Shown here: positions 37,701-49,700 of the stretch, piece by piece | How the letters are laid out: each line of letters opens with the position of its first letter | Position numbering within the stretch: position 1 is the first letter of the stretch | Origin: Lumbricus terrestris | Lineage: Eukaryota > Annelida > Clitellata > Crassiclitellata > Lumbricidae | DNA: 64,000 bases | Direction of reading: 5' to 3' | Assembly (NCBI GenBank): GCA_949752735.1 | Contig: OX457043.1 | Span: forward strand, 38,376,605 to 38,440,604 | Program-made: the position numbers and the translations under genes | The notes under the pieces: generated by a model | The model's input: only the letters and a program-made list of their open reading frames with translations | What the model was told of the DNA's origin: nothing | Databases searched by the model: none

Positions 37701-40700
37701 TCATTTTGTATTTCCAGTGAAGAATGCATTGGAAATGAGATGTGCCTGAATTTAATTGGTTTGAATTTATACGGTTTTGCTAAAATGCTGTGGGGTAAAG
37801 TATACCAAATGCAGCTCATATGATCAGTTGATCAGAAGTACTATAATTTTTATAATTTTTAATGTGAATTTGCCTGCTTTTGTTATCTTTATTAGATTTG
37901 TGCGCTGCGTCATCTGACAAGTCGTCATCCAGAGGCCGAGGTGGCACAGAATGCTGTGCGTCTACACTATGGCATTCCGGCTCTTATAAAGCTTCTTCAA
38001 CCATCCAGCAGATGGCCACTTATCAAGGCTGTAATGGGACTCATTCGCAACCTTGTGCTGTCACAGACCAACCATGCTGCTTTGAGAGAGCACGGAATCA
38101 TACCCAGGGTCACTCAGGTCCTTGTTCGAGCACACCAGGATATTCAGAGGGTATGGGATGATTGTACCTATGTGCAAATTGCAGTATTTGGTGGCCTTTT
38201 GTCACAAGGAGTATAGGCTTAAAGGAAGAAAACGTACGTATTTTGGGGCAAAGTTATCTGGCAGAATGCACTGATGAGATTCTTGTTTCTCTCACGGAAA
38301 AGCTGGTCAGTCACAGGTTAATGTTTAATGCCTGATGCATGAGTGAATTGCTGTTGGGATTCGATTGCTGCTAGGTCTTGTTGATGCAATGCTGAATATC
38401 TTGCCATAAGAGTACCAACTCTGTTGTCTATTTTATTGGTTTGGTTGTGTTGCTCCTGAGGCAAATGATGCATCAGCTTAAGGACTATGCTTCTGAGGAG
38501 CACTTGTCAGAGGCATGTAAAGAACTGTATGTGTAGCCCTTATCTTTTTTGCCTGACTGTTAAAACAAGTTGTAAAATGCACTGTTATATTTTTAAATTC
38601 TAGCATCTGCTATAAGTTTGCATTGGTTTCTCTGTCTAGGCAACAGTGGCTTCTTCAACAAATGGGCCACAGGGAGTTTATGTGGATGGTGTGCGCATGG
38701 ACGAAATAGTCGAAGGCTCCATTGGAACTCTGCATATCCTGGCACGAGAAGCACACAATCGTGCTGCCATCTGCAGCCTCAATTGCATCCCACTTTTTGT
38801 TCAGGTCTGGTTTCTATAAGTGATATTTTCGTGAATAAGAATTGAATAGGAATAATAATTATTTGATTTTCATTCAGTAGAAGTAGAATAGAAATTATTT
38901 TAAGAACAAGAATACAATAAGAAGTGAAATTACAACCTTCAGAACTGAATAAGAATTAGACGTATAAATATTTAGAATGAAAATGTAGAGACTTCTAATT
39001 TTTTAGGGGCTGTATTTTATTACTGAGAGGAAGCAGATTTCTTGCAGAACAGTAGGATGTTTTACCTGTATAGGTACATGGGATCATATAGCCTTAAACC
39101 ATTGTAAACTGGCTTTGTGGTTAGGGGTTAATAATATGCCAATTCTGGGTAAATGCAGGGCTGAGGGTATGACACTGGTCATCTTAAGTCAGCCATTGGC
39201 CAACCGCCTGGCTGACCAATGGAGTTAGGTGAGATTTGATTGGCCAGAGTAAAGGGTCATGCACATGTGACTGAACAGAAACAGGGTGCGGACAAGGAGA
39301 GCTTCTTCTCAAGATCTATCCACTGTTGGAGGAACCTTGACTTCTTCTTGCTGTTACTAGCTGTGAAGAAGTGTGGTCATCTCTGGTGCAAAGAAGAGCG
39401 TAGAATTGCTGTTGGAGAGAGAAAGCAAGAGAAGTCCTTGGCCAGCCACCAGTGCATAGATCAAGAGAGAAACTATTATATTATGTTTGAGAATTTGTGT
39501 ACTGTTATTATTATTAAATAAATTTATAGCACACGCAAGGTCACACCAAAATGTGAATCTAAGGCACGGATAGTCAGCCACCAGAGGAAGATGCAACAGT
39601 TGGCATTCCATGAAATCAGTAATGTTACGGGAACTTGCGGGAGTAACTATGACTCTTGTTAGGTAGCCATTTCCCTTGGAGACGGGTTTTTGGGTGGAAT
39701 AAAGCCTGCCACGTGGCGCAGTGCTATTAATGTAGAGTAGTGACCGACTACTCTGCGCGTACTGTGACATAGTGATTTCGCTTGTGTTCGACTGTCCTCC
39801 TGACAGCGCCGGCATTGGTCGTTCAAATACGATTTTTGGCGATCCTGATTTATAGCTGAAGCGATTGTACTCGGTTGTGTGAGAGCTTTCGGTGACGATC
39901 TTTCAGGGTGCTCTTCCCTGTCATCGATCTCACGGGATTCAACCTTCCGTTTGCGAAGTGAAAGCTCAGGGAATGATACAGTATTCGTGATCTGCCTAGT
40001 GGGTGATCGCAGTATCATGTGAAGGTTCCGTTGACTGCGCTCTACAGTCAAAGTTTGTCTGTTTCTTTAACGTAACGCGAGTGTTACGGGGTTTCGTTCG
40101 GAGACGCTGCAACTCCATAGGTTTGCAGGAGAGTGTTGACAAAGTACGTTCAAGGGAAAAATATATATATCCGCGCATCCTTACATGTAAACTGTTCGGC
40201 ATTGGACCGCCGACAGTTGAGTCTCTTATTGATCCGTTGTGTGAAGTGTCAAGACGAGATTGGCTCTGTACGTTGCATCTTTGGTCAACTGTGACTTGCA
40301 TCTGTCTAGTTGGTGAAGGCTACGTCTGCCGCCGAGGAATTGATCGTTTGTCGGTGAGCATTCGACCGCCGCTGACAGGGCCTTGTTTGACCGCTTGAAA
40401 TTGTCTGGTGTCCGCAAGAACTTCGACTCATTGTTCACGTCTGGCAATTTGATTGTTCTTCTTGTGTTGTTTCCGTATGACTGGATCGTCAGAAGACTCA
40501 TTGTCCAAGTGAGCTGGTGTCTTGGTGGTCGGAGAAGAATTAGATAAGACCAATATGTAGGACTTTTACACTGAGCGTCCATAACTGCTGAGAGTAAGGG
40601 CGAAAGGCACCGGTAGAACGTCCAACATATATAAACTGATTACAGTATATTCAACGACTGGGTGCAGGTCGTGGGTCATCGGTGTAAGGGTCGAGTGGTG

Positions 40701-43700
40701 ACGACCAAGGTGTCTCAGTCAAATCCTCGTCTTTACGTTTAAGTCCGTCAGCGTGTTCCTTGTGTGTGGTCCCAGCGTGAGCCGGGCTAGAGTGGCCTTG
40801 CGCTACGCGTGGTAGCCTTGTGTACCTTCTCCCGAAGGCCACAAGGCCAATATTTTTTCCGATAATTTCATTAACCAGACCAGCATCTGTTAGCTCCGAG
40901 CAGCTTCCTCTTGGAAGACTGGCATCGGTCGAGCGATGTTCACAGTCGTTGGTTACCTGTTACAGGCATTGGTCTCGCCTTGGTATCGGTCGTTTGAGTC
41001 TGTGAAAGCCACTGAGTGCGTGCTGAGATCGTGACGGATTTGGGCGTCGGAGAGTCACGCCTTGTGTGTGTAGTCCGCCCCGGTCGGCCCAAGTGGTTCA
41101 CCGGTGGTGAGACATATCGACTCCTGTGGTCTTCTGCTAGGTAGGCGATCCGCAAGAGTCTGTTGGTCTCGGCGTTGAACCGTAGTTGTCACCATCAGTC
41201 TTCAGGGTGAGGCAAGCACCGAAGGCGATCATCGAGTATTCAATACGAAGCGTTGTCGCGTAATTCTCTGGTGTGATAATTTGTTCGTCGCTGCAGGGAG
41301 CAACGAGATGGGAAAGTTAACTTGGCGTATCCTCGGGCTAAGCCCTCTGGAATGGCCGTGGTTTCTGTCACTTTGGTCTCCGGAGATGAGACGTTCAGTG
41401 TTCCCCGTCGGTGGCGAAGGTTTGACGGCTGCCGGGTGCAGCGTGGTGCGAAAGAGCATTAATCGGTCGGGAAGAAGACGTAGCCTGCAGCCGCGAAAGG
41501 AGGCTCCCAGCGAGGGCCTTCTGCCGGGGAAGTTACGAACCCTGTGTTGAGAGCTGGCCATCCTCTTTCTCAGGACGTCGCCTACTCGGTGACCGCGGAT
41601 GAGGCAGAGAGTGAGCTTGACGCCACAGAGCTGTACACCCGTTCGCAGGCGTCTGTTTCAGGGTCTTCGTTTCCCACCGATGAAGGCGGTGAGGTCACAC
41701 ACGCAGCCCTCAGTGACTCGGGAGGCTCACAGCGTCCTGGTAAAACGGAGTATCTCCCGAGGCCTGGGCAGCCAGGTACCCTTTGTAAACATGGTGATAC
41801 AGAGAGGGTATGAACTCCACACAATTAGAGATCCATGTGCTTGAAAGCCCTGATAAGTAGTGAGTTTTGAGCTTCTTTTTGAAGGAAGGAAGTGAAATTG
41901 AGCTTCGAAGAGAGAGTGGATGCTGATTCCATTCTCTGGGTGCAGAGCCATGAAATGTATGTGAGCCCATAATTATTTTTGAATCGAGGTTCAGCTAAAA
42001 GACATGTACCCGATGAGCAAGCAACGAGAACGTCGAGGGGGGATGTAAGGAGTTAGTAGTGACTGAAGGTAGGAAGGTGTGTTGGTGCTGAGAGATGTGT
42101 AGGTCAGACATGCCAATTTGAATTTTATCCTGTACTGAACAGAAAGCCAGTGCAGCTGATGGAGTAGGACTGAGGAACCAGTTCATATTGGGATGCACAG
42201 CACTACCCACTTAAGGAGTTTTGGGTGTGTTGCAGCCTGTTAAGCTCAACGTCTGAGATACCCACAAAAGTGTAGTTAGCATGATTAAGGCGAGAGGCAA
42301 TGAGAGAACAGGCATATTCAAAGTCATGGCCACCTGCTGTGACGTTTTGCCCTAATGTGATAGAAACAAGATTTACAAATGTTTGTTATGTTTGTGGTCA
42401 AAATATGTGCTTATTGTCTAGGGTTACTCCAAGTGTTTTGATAGTATCTGAACAGCAGTGCCGGCAAGGTCGATATTAGAAAGTGGAGGGAAAGAGCGCA
42501 GGCGCTGGCGTGACCCAAACATAATTGCCTCAGACTTGTTGTCAGGGTTTATGGCCAAACCATTGAAACATAACTAGGCAATAGGCATACATGGATGAAA
42601 GGCACTCTTCAAGTTTAAATTTGCCAGACTGATCAGTGTGTGATAAAGCAATATATATATATCATCCGCTATTGCTGTAATTGAACTCCAAAGTGATTAG
42701 CAATACGACTGATTGGGGAAAGTGAAGACAGTAAATGGTAAGGGGCCGAGGACAGATCCCTATGGCACTCCAGCAGTGCAAACAGTGGGCTTAGACCGAG
42801 CAGTCCCAATGCTGACCTGCTGATTCCGGTCATGCAGGTAAGAAGCTAAACCAGTTTAAGGCTGTCCCAGAGACACCGAGGTTATTGTAGTATAGTTATA
42901 TCTAAGGTAGTATTGGAGGGCAAACAAGCCAAGATAAAAAACGGACCACTTTGTTTTACCTTAGATGAAATAGGCCTCTTAGTTGTTTTAAGTGGGAGGA
43001 AGGTTCCTATTTGCCCTTAGTAATATTCGTTTGCTGTGGGCTTTATTTAGTTGTTTAAAATCCTGTTAGGATTGTGTGAATATTCATACAATGTCATACC
43101 AATATAAAACAAATTCTGATTTATTCAGATCACATTACGATATAATATTTTAAAATTTTTAGTTCTTTGTATTCTTATCTATATAATCTAGTGTTTTCAG
43201 AGGTGTCTGGACAATTCGGAGCCTGACAGTCCGGAGACAGACAATTCGGACCGGACAATTCGGAGATGGACAATTCGGAGACAGACAATTCGGAGACAGA
43301 CAATTCGGAGTGCATATAAAAATCTTGGGCTCCTATGAGACGCCTACGTCGATTAAACTTTTATTTATCATTTGTATAAAATAATTATATGGCACCAGAC
43401 AAATGTTGTCTGGTCTGCTAAAATTAATTCAGGAACTGAAAATAAGAAATTGAAATTAGTTGTGAAATGCAGTAAATATCAACATATTGGCATCTCATTT
43501 AGATCAATGTAATTTTCATAAATATATAGGCCCATGGTTTTTATGCCTACTAGTCAGGTATCAGATTATTATTAGTTTGGACAGTAATACATTTTGGGTG
43601 TTGGAGATGGGTAGGCTAGGAAAATCTGACCTAAAAGTGGAAGTCCCATCACAAATTTTGGCTGCAAATTGTCCGTCTCCGAATTGTCCACCTCCAAATT

Positions 43701-46700
43701 GTCCGTCTCCAAAGTGTCCACCTCCAAAGTGTCCACCTCCAAAGTGTCCACCTCCAAATTGTCCGGGAACCGTTTTCAAATGTTCTAGCGAATGATAGGC
43801 CAAGTAAACTTTTGAGAGGGTAGTGCGAATCTGTCCCGCTTTCTATCTGCTCCTCATGCCAATAATGTTACCATTGTTCTATGGACCACCACATGCATAG
43901 CAGGGATATTAACTACTTCAGCATGAAATCTGGGCTCACTGACCACGAGTCCCTTCTGTATCATGAGACACATGGCAGATGCCATCGGCCTCTTGGCAAT
44001 GAAACCCCATGCATTCAACAAAACTGGTCCCAAGCGTGGAGTTTTAATCCCCAGAAAGCCCCACGAACTCATATCATAATCATACACTCCAGACTTCTAA
44101 AGAACCAAGCACAACACGACAGTGTCATCAATCGGAAAGCTGTATATCGTGAAACACTGAATATATGAATGGTATATTGTAAGGGTGAGACGAAGGGACA
44201 AGTGCAAGGATAAGTTGGCCCTCATATTATGTCTAAACTTGAATTAGAAGAAGTATAGTTTTTTTAAGAACTAGAAGAAGAAGGAAAGGTAAAATTTATT
44301 CAGCAGAAGTTAATAAGAACTAGAACTAAAATTATTTGCGAACTAGAAGCAGAGGTAGAAGTAAAATTGCATCAACAAAAGTTAATAAGAACTAGAACTA
44401 AAATTGATCAGAGAACTGAACTATCACTGGCTACTATTGTTGCTCTTTTAGTGTCCATAGCTCAGCTCATGTTGATCCTCTTGTTATCTTGAGCAGAGTC
44501 AATTGAAGAAAACCAATTTTGCTGTTTAACTGATATATTCAACTTACAAGCTATTTCATATGTGGCATTACCGTAGATGCATTTTGTGTGAGATGTTCTG
44601 TTTTGGGTGTATAACAAGTCTTATGTCTTTTAATTGACAGCTTCTTTATTCACCAAATGAAAACATCCAACGAGTAACCGCCGGTGTGCTGTGTGAACTG
44701 GCAGCTGAGAAGGAAGGAGCAGAAATGATCGAACAGGAAGGGGCTACTTCCATTCTTACAGAACTGCTTCATTCATGCAATGAAGGTGTTGGTAAGGATC
44801 TAAGACACGTCACTAGATTCATGTAACAAACTCCCTTTTCAGTTTGATCTGGCTTACCAGGTTCCGTATCCGATGGTACATAAGACTATTGTCTTAGAAG
44901 ATGCTCGTATTTGCTGTCTTCCACTTTTATGCAGTGACTCATGGCCAGCGAGTCAATGTCCAGTCTTTAGGACTTTGTATCCATGGATTTTTGGGAATTT
45001 GTGTTCATAAGCTTATCTATATCCATAGTTAGTTACTATCATAGGTAGAATCATCTACAGAAGTGTGTTAAACCTATTCACATTTAATACAAGATTTTGG
45101 CATCATATTCAATTCCAGTATGTCCCTTCATAGAACATATTCGAGCTATGTGGAAATCTATTCATTTTTAGGTACAGATTGGTAGCCACATAAAACTTTA
45201 GAACATTGTAATTCCACCCATGGGTGCTTATGTCATATTTAGTTTTGCTTGCGATGAGAACTTTGAAGGAAAATCACTTGTATTGTAGTTGAAGCGAAAC
45301 TCAAACTACAGTAATTCACTGCTGAACATGAGGTTGTCCCGACTAATTGGCGATACTCAATTGAACTCATAACCAGGCCAACTATTACAGCAATTAATTT
45401 AATCGGGTATTCAGCAAAAATAATCGGTGCTGATGTAAAAAATGTGTTATGATTGAATGATCATCTTATTCGGCAAGTTTTTCTTTGATTTTGTTCTGTT
45501 GTTTTAGTGTCCCTCATTATTCATGTATTGAAGCAAATTGTTAACAACTTCCCATATTAATTTAAGCATTCATCTTTATACTTGTTAATTCCAGAATGTA
45601 TTATGCTAAATACTGTATTTTTGGGCTATAAGTCGCGTTTTTTGCATGAGCGTCGAACGTTGCGACTTGTATAAAGGATTAAAGGTGCAATGTAAGTATT
45701 GAAATTTCAAACAAATTTTTAAGCGGTTATTTTTGGCAAACTATAACCAGAACAAAGAAGCAATATTTAATTAATTTATTGAATGTGAAACTACGTTTTT
45801 TAAATCATCACAGCTTCACGGGACAGATAATACTGATGGCCTTTTCAGTTTTGGGTGAACAGGGCTAAGCATCTCAGTCTGTAATCATATAGACCTACAG
45901 CAAGTTTGTTTAGTGCTGGCTTCGATGCCGTAACATAAATAAAATTTGTTCCTCCCTAGAGCACAACGTACGAGATAAGGAGTTGTCCATATATTACGTA
46001 CGCACGGAGAAGAAGGGTCAGAGGATTTAAGCGATTTGCCACGGGGGAGGGTGTCTCGACAAAATGAACGTACGCAAAATAAATGTCTAATTATGACGTC
46101 CACATTAAATAAGTAAGAAAATATTTTCTTTTTTACTCCACTTGCAAATGCACAATGGGACATAGAATATCACTATTATACATTGAAGTAATAGTTGGAA
46201 ATAAAATGCACAAATTAAATCACAAGTTGAATCAAATTAGAAACGTTCATCACATTCAATCGTCAGCCTCAGGGAGAATTCTATCGTGTGGCCTTGGTCG
46301 AAGGGAGCGCTCTGCTGGCTGCTTTATTGGGGGCAAGTAATGGAACAGTAAGAGTTGAGCATAATCAAAGCAAATAGTGCTCTGTCTGCCCTTGAGCACA
46401 TCTGCTAAAAAAATTAAGGTAAGAAAGGTGACTGGACCAAGGCCAGAGCCTTGAATGATGCTTACATTAATGCACTTGAAAGAGGAGATTATGCCACAGA
46501 ACTTTGTGCAATGCACTTGGTTTTGGAACAAAACAAGAACGCAGTTGCAAACAAAGTCTGGAATTGGCATGGAGGCTGACTGTGCAGCCAGGCTATTATG
46601 CATTACAGTTATTAGCCTAAATGTAACTCTGTAAATTGTCCTTTAGTCACCCTAGAATTCAATGTGTAGGTGCGACCTATTTGCCAGTGTGACCTATGTA

Positions 46701-49700
46701 CAGGCTTTAAAAAAAATCTCCATTATGACGTCACATCGACTTTTAGAAAGGCAACATGTTATTTTGGAAAATAAGGTAATTAGCTAATCATGCACATTTC
46801 ATGGTAGATGAATGTATGCTGAACAGAATAGAATTAAGCGGTAATAATTTTGTGTACACTGTACAGTGTGTTTGCAGTGTATCATCGATTGTTACTACAC
46901 TAAAAATGGTTATCTCTTGCCTGCAATGTGTTGCCAGGCATCAGAAATCATTCTGGTTTATGAACAGTTGAACACATTTATTACGCCAAACAAAAATAAA
47001 GAGATGAAAAATTACAGTTTGTTTTAGATTCTCCTGTGCTATGAGGTGTAAATTTTGTGTTGGCAGCAACCTATGCTGCAGCCGTGCTATTTCGTCTAAG
47101 TGAGGATAAACCACGTGATTTCAAGAAAAGGCTTTCGGCTGAAATGACAAGCAATGTTTTCCGTGGAGAATCTATTGCCTGGAATGAGGTAAGTGATTGG
47201 CAGGTGCTCTTCATGTCTGTCTAGTCATTTTTGTATCTGCAAGTGATTTCATTTCTTGACAGACCATAGCTGAACAACTGTCTACTGATATATAATTATT
47301 GTTTGTGTTGAGTGCTTATCAGTACTTTTTGACAGTATTGCTTAACTGCTAATTTACTATTTTCGAAAATTGGAACTTGTCATTATCAGTCAGTTGTTGC
47401 AAAGACAAAGAGCGGTGATTTCCGGGCAGAATATAACTTGTAAGACAATCGGTTGATAAAAGATGGCTTAGCAGCAATTTGTGTAGACTTAGCCCTCTCC
47501 CCCCCCCCCATTTCATCTCAGGTTGGTGTCAAGTTTCTTCTAAGCTTTCATAATAATTTGCTAAGTAAAGTTTTTTTAATTTACATGGTTTATGGGAACA
47601 TAAGTTGTGACTGGAATGATCCTAGGAAGCCATGTGACTTATTGTTGCTATAATTCTTTTGATGTTTCATATTTAGTGACATTCTTAGATTGTTTACAAG
47701 TGATTGCAACTGTTCTTTAGCTCAGTGGTTCCCAAAGTGGTGGTCCGCGGTATGATCGCCGGTCCACGGAAAAGAGTTAAAAATAAAAAAATAAACTGTA
47801 ATTATTAGTTTATTTGTTTGAAATTGTGAAATATTCGAATTGTTGTCCAAAATTTATTCAAATTTCTGTCTTAATATTTAAAAATTTGAAATAAATCAAC
47901 ACGTCTTATTTTAACTTGCCATCTGGATGGCGAATTCAAACAATTAAATTTTTTTATAAACTAGCTGGGGTACCCGGCGTTGCCTGGGAATTTTAGGATT
48001 GGGGCCGTTCCCCGCCAATCCCTCCCTCCCTCCATCCCTACCACCCTTCTTCCATTCCTCCCACTTTCCCTCCCACCCTCCCTCTCATCCTCCCACCCTC
48101 CATACTTACCTCCCTCCCTCCTACCTCTCTCCCTCACTCCCACCCTCTCTCCCTCCATCCCACCATCCATCCTGCCATCCCTCCCTCCCTCCTTGACCCC
48201 ACCGCACCCACACCCCACCACACTTTAACCTCGACCGTTATACGACTTGTGAAATTCAGACTGGCAAAAGCGCTGGCCTTAAACACCTCTAAAACGTTGT
48301 CAACCGCTGCTTTTATATGCGACCCGTGAAATCCGGAGTGGCAAAATCGCTGGCCTTAAACACCTAAAACGGTGTCAACCACTGCTTTTATACGCGGCCC
48401 GTGAAATCCGGAGTGGCAAAAGCGCTGGCCTTAAACACCTCTAAAACGGTGTCAACCGCTGCTTTTATACGAGACCCTTGAAATCCGGAGTGGCAAAGGC
48501 GCTGGCCTTAAACACCTCTAAAACTGTCATCCGCTGCTTTTATGCGTATGGGAGTGGGACCGAAAGAAGAGTGCTGTTGTAAGCCTGTGAGGGAAATGTC
48601 CAACAGGGAAATGAGGGTTTTTGCCATCCCACCCTGGCCCCATGGTGGCAGAGATTCGCCGACCCCCCCAATGACCAATGTCGGGTCAACCCCGAACCTC
48701 CTGCGAAGGATTGGGGTCGATCGCTTCAGTACTTTGGCCGCGCATATCTGACAACCAAAAAACCCTTACTAATATATATATATATTATATAACTGGCCTA
48801 GTTAGCTACACTGGTAAGCGAGAACGGCATTCGACTGTTGGTTGCAACGGACGGCGGTTCAAGCCCCGGGCTGGGAGTTGACATTCAGAGATTTAGATAT
48901 CTCGGGCTAGCACGTGTGGGACGCAGGATCGCAAGCTCCTGCGGAGCGACCTTGGGCAAGTTGCTTACCCATCATTGTCTGTGGGGAAGGCAACGGGAAA
49001 CCACCTCACTCATATCATCCCCAGGGGTGTAAAGTTAATGAACCTGCCTTCGGGCAGAGCACCATCATCATCATCAAAATATATATAAGATTTACTACAT
49101 CGTTGACTGCAGTAAGTTTCGAGCTTATTTATGTTGATCTATGGTGAGCGATAACCTAGTCCCAGTAAACGCTGGATGCAGAATTAAAAAATTGTCTAAC
49201 ATAGTATAAAACTTTTAGTTTAAAACTTTAAATATAAACAAATGTCTTTCAATGAAAAAAAATGAGCAAACGTAGGCAAACAAATCTGAAAAAAAACAGC
49301 CGACCCAGATGGTTAAACGCACCGAGGTTAGTGTTTGCGCATTGAAAGCATCTTTCCTTGCATCTCTACGCATCATCAAAGGCCATTATTATTATTATTA
49401 AACTGTCGTTTATTTATGGTGCACCTAAACAAAAAAGGAATCTTGCACAAATAGCTTTTAAAGTAAAGTCTTTTCATAATAAATCTTAAACAAGTAAGGC
49501 TTCAAGGACATGTAAATGTAGGCTAATTGTAGATGGCCTTATATTTTAGTCTTTTATAATTTAGGTCGCTTTAGTTTGCCATCGCCATTTAGACCTAAGT
49601 TAGCGGTCCGCGAGCTTCACCAAAAATTATTGCCAGTTCGCGGCCTACGGAAGTTTGGGAACCACTGCTTTAGCTGATCAGTTGACCAACTTGTTGATTT

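Larger units (their letters stand above)
47723..49667. mobile_element. hAT-type element, 1.95 kb, with nested Helitron and SINE
   Basis: Ends CAGTGGTTCCCAAAGTGGTG and complement of CAGTGGTTCCCAAACTTCCG. Flanked by CTTTAGCT (47715-47722 and 49668-49675), perfect. It contains GTCCGCGG/GGTCCGCGAGC words near its ends, a minus-strand Helitron-like element (47961-48770) and a SINE (48795-49077). No transposase. Confidence 0.9.

Noticed and set aside
40003..40398. 131-codon frame
   Set aside because: Located in the CG-rich retroelement leader, overlapped by equally long frames on the other strand; no family resemblance.
43487..43795. 102-codon Cys/Pro-rich frame
   Set aside because: Its repetitive [10 protein letters not shown] part is a translation of the MITE's terminal array.
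44260..44420. Possible exon
   Set aside because: AGAAG-rich repeats, no splice sites or open frame matching ctnnb1; exon 10 joins exon 11 in frame without it.
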